From NCBI GenBank assembly GCA_022885665.1, contig JAGQDJ010000059.1, positions 372,001 to 436,000 of the forward strand: DNA of 64,000 nucleotides, in the 5' to 3' direction. This document shows, piece by piece, positions 51,700 through 62,757 of this stretch; within the stretch, counting starts at the first letter, position 1; each line of letters opens with the position of its first letter. Both the position numbers and the translations under genes were made by a program. The notes under the pieces were generated by a model, which was not told the DNA's origin, ran no database searches, and was given only the letters and a program-made list of their open reading frames with translations. The stretch is from Triops longicaudatus (lineage: Eukaryota; Arthropoda; Branchiopoda; Notostraca; Triopsidae).

Positions 51700-52522
51700 A
51701 ATTTACCGTACGCAGGTGGAACTTCGAACGCGAACAAGAGATTACGTGGTGAACCCATACGTGCAGAAATTTATCAGCATTAACAATGAGGATCCTGAGT
51801 ACGCTTTACCGATTTCATTTAATTTTGTTTACCCACAGTATGTTCAACTTTGAGGGGCGTTTTGTTTTTCGGGGCACGCAAAAATGTACGCATTAAGGGA
51901 AAAGTACTGTTCTGCAGTAAACTTAATAAACAGAAATAAACATTTAACGATTCCTCAAAAGAGGCTGCAATTATAGAAACTAGTGTGTATGAAAAAAATA
52001 TTCTTGTTAAAAGCGTCTATAATATGGCGGACTAATAAGGACGCGGCTGGGTCCAACATGGCGGAAAGGAGGAACATGAACCTCTCGTGCACGCTGTAGT
52101 TCGAAGTTCCAATCCGTCGGTGAGCGCAGAACCGCATCTCGTTGTTCGTGACTCAGTTGCTTGGTGCTTTTGTGTAAAGTGAGTAGTGGTAAGGATTCAA
52201 TATTTGTGTTTCTCCTTCTTTTTACCTAAAAAAACATTTTTAAATCCCTTACCCACCCACTTTTCTTTCGTCGTAAGCAATATAAGGTAAATTCTAGCAC
52301 TTATCTGTCTCAAATATGTTTCAAAACACTTAAACACTGAGTATTTACTTGATAAAGCTTCAAAACAACTAGTTTTATTAATCCCACAAATATTTATTTA
52401 ATTTCCTTCTGTCGTCAGTAAAACATGACTAATCTTGCTCGTTTATGACCTTTGTCCTAATTTCCTTAAAAATTATTGTGTAGGAAACAAACGTCTAATT
52501 CGCTCTGTTGTCTGTTTTTCAG
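51700..52522. other. Probable promoter and non-coding first exon, plus strand
   Basis: A possible exon-like frame at 51715-51852 (after acceptor GTACGCAG; reads VELRTRTRDYVVNPYVQKF) ends in a TGA and has no partner. About 52020-52178 is GC-richer and ends at a donor TAAA|GTGAGT (GT at 52179), which fits a non-coding first exon spliced to the exon starting at 52523. Confidence 0.35.
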
Positions 52523-52654
52523 GTAAACTAATCAGCGTCACAGTGATGTAAAGCATGCCCGCAACAGAGTTTATGCTGGTGCCTTCAAATTTTCAAGGTT
52601 ACAGCTGCTCTTGGCGTGTGCTTTAATTAGTCATCTACTACTTTAATACCAACA
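52523..52654 (+). promoter_or_regulatory. 5' leader with two upstream ORFs
   Basis: After the acceptor TCTGTTTTTCAG the leader holds a minimal uORF, ATG-TAA (52546-52551). Three bases later a 23-codon uORF (52555-52626, begins MPATEFMLVPSNF) ends 28 bases before the main ATG at 52655. Such an arrangement usually lowers or conditions translation of the main frame. Confidence 0.45.
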
Positions 52655-52741
52655 ATGGATCACAATTTGCCCAACGAATCCAGAGTTATTCGAGCGCCCA
52701 GCCTCCGACGAGGCAGAGAAGACGTTCCTCTCGGTGAAAGA
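52655..52741 (+). CDS. Candidate first coding exon of a gene running right
   Basis: ATG in AACAATGG (strong Kozak) opening 29 codons: MDHNLPNESRVIRAPSLRRG then REDVPLGER. It ends at a consensus donor AGA|GTAAGC in phase 0. No continuing exon could be found in the next 11 kb, so the gene probably has a long first intron and extends past the window. The peptide is basic and polar without signal or domain; I cannot name the gene. The exon at 58662-58721 is also phase 0 and could be an alternative first exon of the same gene. Confidence 0.5.
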
Positions 52742-55700
52742 GTAAGCTAAAAAATAAATTACTATTAAACTCACGTCTCTCTTTCCTTTTTGTTAGTTCT
52801 CTAAGTAAAAAAAAAAAATTACATTTTTATGAATTGAACTTGTGGAAGGAATGATTTAACAGGACGTGATACAAGTTTAGAAAAGAAGAGGTGCACAAAG
52901 GTTTAGTACACAGACGAGTATTGTAAGGATCCTGTGACGTCATAGAGGAGATAAGCCACTGGAGGGTGAAATCCGACATCATTGCGTGTATTGCGGCTAT
53001 TATTAGCGTGCTATCGATCTCTTTTCGTGCAGAAACATCCTAAACGGTGTTTGAGTTCCGGAAACCTGAAAATTTTGCTATTTTTAGGAATTTTTCCCGA
53101 CTTGGCATTGAAATTTATTGATTTTGAGGCCGAAATTCCGGTTTGACGATCAAAACTGTTGCGTTGTACAAACGAGTTCCAGCTTTAAAGAAGAGAACAG
53201 AAAGAAAAGCTCATAAAACAAGAATGGGAGCTGAAAAGAAGAAAAATGCAATTATTTTTAACTTGAGGACGCACAAAAACTTTGCTTTTCTTGAATAGGA
53301 TGTAAAGAAGGGCTGAAAAGAAGCGACATGTCGAGAAAAGTCAGCATTTTCCGTATTTGGGTGCACCAAGGGCCAGGTTTTTGTGTGATAACATAAATTT
53401 CCTGTTGAGGGGCAGTTGTCGGGCTAATTACGCTTTACTGGGAGTCGTTTTTCGGTGCTATGATTCGGGTTATCGGAGACAGATGTTTTCGATCACTGGA
53501 CCACGTTGCGTTTTATCACTCTGGCTGGGATATTTATTCCCGCTTTTTTAGAAAGTCTCGCCGTTTTCTCCTGGCTTGTAGTCGCTACGCCTATTTGACT
53601 CAGCTTGAGTGGCTCTTAACGCTTTTTGCTTTTGTATTGCGAACGTATTTAATATGCAGGACACATAACATTTTCGTCGGCCATTTCTGAGAGAGAGCAA
53701 AGTGTAAAATAAAATAAAAAAGACTCCCAAGGCCGCTTGCATAATTAACAAGGTTGAAGGATTGGGACGAATATTAAACTTCCGAGAAGGAGAAATTTGA
53801 TCTTGAAACCAAGTTAACCTTTTTGATACACCTTGAAGTGCGTAGCTTCGCTAAAGAAGGTACGGAAGGGTAGTTAAAATGCATTAAGGAAGAAGTTAGA
53901 CTCAAAACGTTGTGCAGCTCATGGTCACAGAATGAAATAAAGGCAAACTGTTAAGTCAGTTAAAAAGATTGCAAAACTGAAGATCCAGTTTATGTAGAAA
54001 AACGCTAATAAACATAGATCAAAGAAAGGATTAAGTATAGAAGGCTTAGTAAAGCTAGCATAGTATAGTATCGAGTTATGATACTTTCGGAGGTTGGGTT
54101 CGGTTGGTTGCGTAAGTTCGGTTAGACTAGGTTGGCCTAGGTTTAGTTTAATTAGTAGTTAAAAAGTTTGAATATTAGCTGCAACATCCATGAAGTTCAG
54201 GAATCTATTTGAAATAAGTGATTGTAGGAAGAACAACTCAATGAAGGATCAGAATAAGGCTATTCAGTTTTACAATTGATGTTAAGTCAATTAATTTATC
54301 TGAATTTATCAGATTCTGCATTTTAGATTACTTTTTGGTGCTTTTTGGTTATATGCTTTCAATTTTCATTCACTAGCGCTTTTAGTGGAGAAAGGCAACA
54401 CTAAAGTAGTAAATAAAGCTAGTTTAACCCTAACTTAGTCTGAACTAGTGTAACCTAACTTTCGTTTGCCTTCCTGGAACGGGTTAAAGTTAGGTTAGGT
54501 TAGCTTCAGTAATGTTATGTTAGGTCTGGTTAGGGTAGGTTTAGTTAGGCGATGCTTAGTTAAGTTAAAATTTGTTAGGTTTCAAGTTAGGTTAAGATTC
54601 AAGCTAGGTTAGGTTAGGTTAGGCTAGGTTTACTTAGGTTCAAATATGTTACATAAGGCTTAGTATTCCAGATCATATGAGACTGGAAAGAGAACTGTTG
54701 CTAATGACGTAAAGGTTTAACTGAAGGAACGGTTGGTGTCACTTATTCACTTGTATTTATTTACTTTTACTTTAAGTTTACAACAATCAAATTCTGTGCT
54801 GAGAAACGAGACTGGTTCGAAAGGAGGTCACAAAAGGAATTAAACTTAGAGTCTGGGTGCACTTTCATTCTTATCAACAATCTATTTTAACTTTAAGTAA
54901 CTTTTAGTCTTGGTTATAACATTTTTAATAATCTTTATATGACGTTGAATTAGATTAGGTTTAGTAACAAAAATTAATTGAAGTTAAGCTTATTTTTTTT
55001 TAAGGTAAAGTTTTGCTTAGGCTAAGTTAGGTAAGGTTAGGCTATCTTATGTTGCGAAGCTAGTCAGCTTGAACGGAAAGACCGTAACATTCAATACCTA
55101 TTTTTCTCAATTTTCGTCTTGTCTTACTTCGCGACTCTGATCTTTATGCTCAAAAGAAAATGGTGCGAGTTTTTTTATGCATTTCAAAACGTATGACTTC
55201 GAAATGCCAATTCAACTTTCCTCAGCCATAGTTTAACATGCTTCACAACAGTGCAGATTGAAACCTCCAATTATCCCTTTCAAGTTCCTGTCCCATAAAA
55301 TCTTCATTATCGCTAATAATTGCTCTTAAACCTAACGAGTTCAAACTGAATCAACTGTCTGAATAAGCTGTCTGCATTTCAGTTGTCAACTTGTCAGATC
55401 CCCCAGAAAGACAACAATCCATTCCAGTTACCCCCGTTTTGCCCGTCTCCCATTTTGCAACGGTGCCCTTCAGGTTATCGATCACTCTTTCTTCAGGGTT
55501 AAAACCCGACTTTGGTATCTTGATCAAGATTTTAAAAGGGACCAAAAACCCAGGAAAAAGGGGAAACCTAACCTAACCTGCAATAGACAATCTAAACAAG
55601 TTAGTAACCCGTCTATGTTAGTTTATACATTTGTAGCGTGTTGGAAACAATGATGAATCTGATTCGTGCTAGAAACCCGAGCTCGTTTCGTGCGCTCGGG

Positions 55701-58159
55701 TCATTTCCCCCTTTTTTTGGAGTTTCAGATGTCGGATTCCGCCGCAAGGCGAACACTTTCTCTTTGCAAACGCTGGCAAGAGCTTCGTGCACTTTTGAAA
55801 CAATGCGAAACTTGCATATGGTTCGTTCACACGTCGTAATTAGGGAACATTCAGTCCTAATCTAATTAATTCAATTCGAACTACTTTAAATTCTAGAGAA
55901 ATTTCTTGCTCATTTAATTTGATTACTCAACTCGTTTAATTTCACGTTCTCAATTGCGCACGTTCTTGAACTATGATTTATGAGCATTTCTTGTGTAAGT
56001 TTCACCAGCTCATTGTTCATCTTTTGAAAATAATGAAAATAAAAAAAAAATAATAAAATAAAACGCTCGGTCATGTCGTGGAGCGGAACTCGGATAGCAA
56101 TATCACCAAACAGTTAATTTGACTTTTAAGGACTTTCTTAATCAAAATTTCTATAAAGAAACTTCGTGCAACGAACGGACGAGATTTCAATATTTAACAT
56201 GGGCAAAAATGTTCAAAAAATTGCCTTAGTGTAACTAATTTAATTATAAATATTGTAGATAACCTTTATGTTTATTACAGTTTCGTTATGTTCGAAAACT
56301 TTACTGTCAAGAGATCTTTTTTTTTTTAAAAAAAAGCTGCCATATTTAACGAAATTTGGCATGCCATAATGTTCGTAGTACATAAAAACGAGTACAGTGA
56401 CGTGCTATTCGAGGTATGTTCGTGCCGAGCACTAAAGGGTTCAGTATTAAAAAAGATGGTACAACTAGCGTGTTGTTTGCCTTAGATTGGTACCAGTTTT
56501 TTTTAACATCAAGGTAAAAATGGTTTATTTTTGTTTTCTTTTTACATTTTGTGCATATTACAGATCATTAAAGCTTTAAAACAGCACCGCAAGAGGGAAA
56601 AGAGTTTATATACATAGCCGTCTGTCAATTTAACCCAGTAAAGCTTTTTATTGTGTCAATTGAAATTATCAAGGCTTCGTATTCATAAGAATGGAAAGAA
56701 TATTTTTTGTATTCCTAAGACAGAGGTCGTAAGTTGGTCTTTTCTACCAAATAACTGAATTTTCATTGTAGCGGATTGTGAATAATAAGAAATAATGTCA
56801 ATTAAGACGTAAAGTAAGACCAAGAATTTATTGTTGACCTTTCTGCAAATGAGGATCGTTTTTACAGTTAAGGGTCTCTACAACAGTGAAGAACAAGTCA
56901 ATTTTTGGGCGTTTTTATTGTTAGCAGGTATCGATAGAGCGTGTACTAACGTTATTGTTTACGGAATTCCGCTGAAATGATGGAAAGTGAAGGTCTCAGT
57001 GACAATAGCCACGATGTTTTCTCAAGCGACTCGCATTGTTGTCCTTGCAACCTTGACAATTACTTGGCTGACAACATTGACTCGTTAAAGTTTTGATATC
57101 TTTTGACATTGAACCCTGAAGGAGTAACGAAACCCAATACAAATTGTTACAGTTTAATTAGTTTAAGTTAAAGTATTTTGTCCATGTTTTTTAAAAACTT
57201 ACTAAAAGTTTACTTATTTTAAGTTATTTTGAGATAAAATAATTAGTTTAAGTTAAACCATATTAACCATTAGTTTAAATTAGAATAACTGCTGCAGATA
57301 AGAAAAATTTTCTTTAAATTAATTAGACTTCATTAAATAATAAAAACGTGATAGTGTATTAAAGATACATCAATTTTGAAAATATTATCCTTTCGAATCA
57401 GTAAATTTAAAAGAATCTGTACCTAGTATCTAGATAATTAATTTGGGTTATTTCCAGAATAACTTATTAAAATAGTCTTTAAACGTTAAAAGAATTACTT
57501 TAAGTAGTCTTAAGTAGTCTTAAGTGATATTGCGTTTTCGAGGATTGATGCGTAAAATTGGTGCCGTTTAGTAATAAATGTTTAGTCATCATTTTCGCTC
57601 ACATGAAAGCGTCCAATTATGCTCTGCCGCCAGAAAATAAAATTTTACTGCGTGTAGCTGTGCAAACACGCAATTATGCAAACGATCCCCTCCTTCCATT
57701 TTAACTTTCGAAATTCCTACCAATAACCAATTTAACGCCTATAAGGGTGAATGAATATATATTAAATAGTTAGCTTTCAGTTTCTTTTAAGAAACAAACG
57801 ACTTAACCTTCTAGCAATAAATACTTTTCAGCATGTATTTTATTTATTTCGTCTAACGCGTGCCTAGTAACCTCTATAACTGGGTGTTGCTCTTTCGAAT
57901 AATACACACACAAATAAAAAACAAAAAAAACAAGAAAGCTTCTGTTGCACTGTTTTATCAACCAAGTCTGCGCAGGCTGCAAAGATTTAACCCAAACCAG
58001 ATAAGAAATACCCAGGTGGACGTGACATTCTTACTTCACTCTCACTTTAACCCCTCCTCCCAAGGAAAGCTACCTGACTTGTTTAAGTTTCAAGTTTCCA
58101 GTTGACAAGGTTTCCCGAGCCAAAAAAGGTCTTCCTCCTTTTTTAGAGTACCCATATGT
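52742..58159. other. Long intron or intergenic DNA
   Basis: No exon supported. AT-rich with simple runs, and ggttagg tracts at 54080-54660 and 54945-55060. A GC-richer patch at about 55376-55570 is open on both strands (minus: KWETGKTGVTGMDCCLSGGS; plus: PPERQQSIPVTPVLPVSHF) without ends or known match. About 57145-57540 has weak ttaagtt-type low complexity. Confidence 0.45.
54080..55060. repeat. Degenerate GGTTAG-type tracts
   Basis: Two close clusters (54080-54660 and 54945-55060), mostly ggttaggttagg/ttaggcta in the plus orientation. The best-preserved stretch, near 54605-54640, has several consecutive GGTTA units. Confidence 0.7.
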
Positions 58160-58661
58160 GGTTGAACAAGAAAGAAAAGGGGGGATAAAAGTGTTTGCTA
58201 AACGTTGACCTGCTGGGGGTTGGGGTGGGGTTGTAGTCTGCAAGCTTACCCAGTTGCCCCGCCCCTCACCTCCTTAGTTACGCAGTAGCTGCCGACGCGA
58301 GTGGACGTGTGAAGTAACGAACGACCTCTGAAGCATTAGAAACGTTGTTTCTCGAGTTTTAGGAGTTTCTAAGGCGGGAAACTTGTAACTTTATTGTTCA
58401 GAGGTTTTCGAGTACGATAGTTAACGAACTTGAGCGGGTTTTAAGCGATGGAGTGTTTAACGAACAGTTTTAACTGTATGCGTGTTACAGTGAGGAGATT
58501 TTACAGTTTATGATCTTTACGGTCATGGTGTTGTGATAGGAATCGTTTGGACGAACAGACAAGCTTCTGTGAGAGTGATTGTGGGGTTCTTATGCGTAAA
58601 AAAGTATCGAAGTTTGGAGTGAAAAAAGAGGGTGTTGTTGTTTATTGAAACGTGATAAACC
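58160..58661 (+). promoter_or_regulatory. Probable promoter and uORF-bearing leader
   Basis: A G/C-rich, CpG-containing island with a GC box (GCCCCGCCCC, about 58256-58265) upstream of an ATG at 58662. The leader carries at least three uORFs: 58448-58513 (22 codons with stop), a short one starting at 58511 and 58592-58648 (19 codons with stop). Confidence 0.5.
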
Positions 58662-58721
58662 ATGAAAGAAAACGGTGACAGCGGAGGTGAATTATTGGGT
58701 CAGGGGCGGAAAAGAGGGAGA
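58662..58721 (+). CDS. Candidate first coding exon, possibly alternative
   Basis: ATG in AAACCATGAAA opens 20 codons (MKENGDSGGELLGQGRKRGR) and ends at a perfect donor AGA|GTAAGT in phase 0. The C-terminal GRKRGR is AT-hook or nuclear-localisation-like. The next exon is not in the window. Because it matches the phase of the exon at 52655-52741 and both have uORF-rich leaders, the two may be alternative starts of one regulatory gene; that is inference. Confidence 0.5.
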
Positions 58722-59268
58722 GTAAGTGTCTTTTGTGTTTTTCTTCCGTTTACAGCCTTTTGATACCCGGGTTCCGTTGGCTGATTTTTCGGGTAGAGAT
58801 AGGGAGAGGAAGCATAGGCAGTGAAGGTAAAAATGAAACTAAACAGTTTTATTATACAATATTGTTGAACTGATTTGTTTTGAAAGGGTCCTAATAAGGT
58901 CGTTCAGCGAATGAAAGAATTTTATTCAGTGAAAAATCGGTGTTTTTCAGAAGGTCTTTCTTGTGGTTTCAATGAAAAAGACTGAAATTTATGAATTAAT
59001 GTGTAAATTATGAATGATAATATGCTAAGATCAGTATGTTTCTCGTGTTAATTTATCCCACTTACGGGGCTCCATTGTCAAGTCATGTTACTTTATTTAA
59101 GAAATGTGTCATTATATTTATAGTGTATTTTTTCTGACGTTTTTTTAGTTATTTCGGAGATGTGAACAGTTTTGGCAACACTGTTTTATTTTCTTTAAAG
59201 CTTATGCAACAGTGATTCACAGTATCGCAAATTCTTGTCGACGCATTCTTTAAAGAGTATTTTTTTTT

Positions 59269-59524
59269 CCTTCAAACTTGTCTCGTGTATCTAATACTCA
59301 ACAATATCCTTACTGGTTCACAACTAAATATGGAAAATATCGGGAACAATTGCGACCAACGTAATAAAACTGCACTGAAATTTATTCGCGTATACATTTT
59401 TCTAGAGCAGTTTCCTTTTACTTCAAAAAATAGATTCCAAAACGAAGAGTTCTGTTTGTTTTGGAAGGAATCTGAACCAGTAAGGATATTGTTGAGTATT
59501 AGATACACGAGATAAGTTTGAAGG
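59269..59524. mobile_element. Fold-back element with 51-bp inverted ends
   Basis: The left arm 59269-59319 and right arm 59474-59524 are inverted copies, 50 of 51 bases identical (left starts CCTTCAAACTTGTCTCGTGT; the single difference is G/A at position 12). The spacer is 154 bp. No target duplication is obvious outside the poly(T)/poly(A) edges. The whole unit is about 256 bp and non-coding: a fold-back or MITE-like element, or a recent palindromic duplication. A transcript would form a long hairpin. Confidence 0.85.
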
Positions 59525-60906
59525 GGAAAAAATGGGAAAGATTATCGTTAATTTCCAGACTGATGTTAGTGATGCCAAAATCTCGTGAGAGGACTTTGTC
59601 CCAAATGAGACAATTCGTTTGCTGAAACGAAGTATCTCGTACAACAATCGTCTCTTCCAACAAACGCTTCCATATCGAACGCCATCCAGGAACGGATTAG
59701 GTTCGTTATACGAGCAACCACGGTTTAGTCACGATAGTGAACACGAAGCTCTTTTTGGTCGTAATTCGAGTATATCGCGTTTAACCTATCTTGCTTATTC
59801 CCGCGGGTAAAAGAAATATTTCCAATCGTAAATATCATTTAAATTGAATTTATTTTATATTTATTATTTGTACTACAATACTTTGTATGTATTTCCGTTT
59901 ATCACAAATTTGAAAATGCATTAGTAAGTTAATGTAGTTGATCAGTTTAGACCGAGAAATAAAGACAGCAGGAACGAATGAAGTATAGGTGGGCGTTTCT
60001 TGGATGGAATAGGAAGCGTTTGCTTGGAATTGGGGGGAAACCTCTCAACTTTGAATGATAATTGGTACTAAGTCTTCCTCGGGCTTCACCTGTAATCTCA
60101 AGCGGTTTTCTTTACAACTTTTGTACACTGCGCTGCGCACGTGAAAACTTTTCCCTCAGTTACAGACAATTATTTTCAATTTTGCTTCTTTTGGGACAAA
60201 GTTAGCGGAAAATCATTATGTAAAATATCCCACAGTTCCTTTCGTCCAAAGGAAGCATTGCACAAATTGTGTGAAGCTCTTTTCTCTTTATTTTTAAGGT
60301 ATTTTTATTTATCTTGTTTACTTCTATTTCGTTTCGTGTTATTGTAGTTTATTGTAATTCAATTTTGTTTTTTCTTTTATAATTTTTTTCTTATTCATTT
60401 TACTGTGAAAAAAGGAAAAGGACAAGTAAATAGCAACGTGCATAATTTGCTTCTGGCGCAACACGACATTAGAACCATTAAGTCTTTATGCACGCAAATG
60501 ACCCGCTTCATGTAGCAAAACTGCTTTTCTTTTTTGTGATCTTTCTTTTCTTCGTTTTTCTTTTCGTTCGTCTCGTTTTGCTTTAATGAGGTGCTGCAGG
60601 GAGGTAAAAGAGAAGACAGTTCACGATATGGTCACTTTTTTATTGTTGCTGTGATTATTTCTGGCTTTGGTTGCACCAAGAAAATCTCCCACGGAAGAAT
60701 GGGAAAGACACTTTTTCCGATTTTCGGTTGTTTTTTCATTCCTGTTTTTTTTTGTGGTGTTACTTACACGTTCCACGTTTTGGCGTCTAATTGTTTCCCA
60801 TCGAGAAAAACCTATTTTCGCCATCCCCTTAGATCAAGCTTAATTGACAATGTTAGATTATTTTGACGTAGTTTAACGGAGATTGCGTTAGGTTAGGTTG
60901 CTCGGT

Positions 60907-61856
60907 TAAGGTTGTGTTTCCACTGCTAACCTAACCCTGGTGTTGTGTTAATCGTAGCACGTGGGAACCTAACACGCGTTTCTACTGGCATACAAAATTA
61001 GTCATTGTGTTAGGGTTGGTATTGATATCGCCTGTCAAACTGAGCATATGAATCGTTTTATCGCACTCTGCGAATTCATATTACAGAAGAAAACTTGTAA
61101 GTAAATGCACCTTTTTAGCGAAAGAAAATACTGAATGCATGGTTTTCTGCCATAAGTAAATAGATATAAGCTGAAATCAAGCCTTCCGTTCTTCACAAAC
61201 TCATTTATAATTATTTTTTCTGAGCAATTTTTTCTAATTCAAATTACATGTCTTTGTTTCCTACATTGTCTGAAACAAGTTATGACGTAAACTATGAAAG
61301 AATTGAGAAGTCTGCTCACAACACAACAAAACGCATTGGAGGCAATAAGTAATCCAAACGAATAGACACATACGCTTTTTACTAGATCACTGTATTCATA
61401 GACGAGAAGTAAAGTAACAAACACGCAAAATGGACTAAAATCATGCGAAATGTCATATACTGACCTAGTGCAATAAGGCACTAATTCAAAAGGGAAGCCA
61501 AAGAAGCATAAAGAAATTCACATAATAAAAGTAATGTTTCAAAACACTAATGACTTTAAGTGAAACTTCAGAGGCGGAAACTTCTTCACCCAAAAACACA
61601 TGTTTCAGTACACATCTAATAGTGATGTCTAATACGGATAATGAGAACTAAGTTACTTATTAATAATAAATTTTTGCTTTGTTGACATTACGCCAAGCCC
61701 CACCCCCACGCGAAACGCGTCTAACACCAGGGGTCTATCACAGAATCAAAGTAGAGTTAGCTGGCACGACTTTGCGTAGTAGAAGCAGTTGTATTAACTG
61801 ATCGTGCTTTTTTGCCCCTTAACACGGGTTTAGACAACAGTGGAAACACAGCCTAG
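60907..61856. mobile_element. Inverted-repeat family, probable copy B (about 950 bp)
   Basis: The left end GGTTGTGTTTCCACTGCTAA (60910 on) is mirrored at the right by ACAGTGGAAACACAGCCTAG (about 61837-61856). Inner pieces also mirror: CCCTGGTGTTGTGTTAA on the left and TCTAACACCAGGGG at about 61720-61733. The interior has no transposase ORF that I can see. Two shorter copies rather than one long element are also possible. Confidence 0.45.
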
Positions 61857-62440
61857 TTTGCGTTGGTTAGGTTAAGTTTAGTTGGGTTAGGTCAGTTAAG
61901 TCATGCTATACTCGATATGGTTAGTTTATTCAAGCTATAGGTTTAGTTATGCTTAGTTAGGTATCTTTAGGTTAAGTTGATTGGTTTTCTTAGGATAGGT
62001 TCATTTGGGTTAGGTTAAGTTTAGCGAGGTTACGTTGGTTAGGTTAGGTGCATTTTGTTTAGTTCGGGTTCGTTTAGGTTACAGTTTGTTCAAATAAGTG
62101 CAGTCAAGTTCAGTTTGGTGCAGTTGTGTCAATTTGGTTAACTTAGGTTAGATTAAACCTCTTTAAGTCAGGTAGATTATGGTTAGATTTAGTTAGGTTA
62201 AATGCAGCTAAGTTAGGATAAAGAAGTTTAAGCTTGTTAGTTTGATTGTGTTAATTTTAATTACTTTAGGTTAGCTGTGTTAGTGTAGATTCACTTAGCT
62301 GTTATGTTACGTCCAATTTATGTTACAATTCGTTCAGTTATTTTAGGTTAGTTTGTTTAGGGTTCGTTCAATTTGGATAGGTTAATTTAAGTTAGGTTAG
62401 GTTCGTTAGGTAAGTTAGTCAGGCTTAAGTATGTCCAAGT
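61857..62440. repeat. Degenerate GGTTAG-type tract
   Basis: ggttaggt/ttaagttta words mostly in the plus orientation, directly adjoining the right end of the inverted-repeat element. Confidence 0.7.
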
Positions 62441-62716
62441 TCATTTACCAAAATATCTGCTCTAAAAAGATTAAATCGAAAACTACTCGGTCGTGTAATA
62501 TAAAGCAATTTTTTAAAGCGGTTTTATTCCTGTGAGAAATTCCCGAAGGCTCCGGGCTCGAGTTGTTGAAATACTCCAGGTTTGCGTCTTGTTGCAGGCA
62601 TACATTGGTGTAAGGAAAGTAATGAAAAGACGAGGCTAGTTACTATAACTGTTTGAACTTTACGGGACCAAAAGTACCGTTAAGAAATTTTTGTTGTGAG
62701 GAAGTAGAGACAGAGA

Positions 62717-62757
62717 ATGGAAAGGATGGCCGTAGGTGGTTTCGGGGAACCTTGCAG
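62717..62757 (+). CDS. Weak candidate first coding exon
   Basis: ATG opening 13 codons plus two bases (MERMAVGGFGEPC) before a donor GCAG|GTAAAA, phase 2. Its phase differs from those at 52655 and 58662, so it would not substitute for them in the same splice. The upstream DNA has modest G+C (about 62540-62600). It may be chance. Confidence 0.2.

Larger units (their letters stand above)
58722..62716. other. Intron or intergenic DNA with mobile elements
   Basis: No coding exon supported. It contains a fold-back element (59269-59524), an inverted-repeat family copy (about 60907-61856) and a ggttagg tract (61857-62440). T-rich open frames near 60.6-60.9 kb lack an ATG at their start and look like chance. 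Confidence 0.45.

Noticed and set aside
60591..60866. 91-codon open frame with hydrophobic stretches
   Set aside because: No ATG at the 5' end, T-rich composition, and no splice partner.
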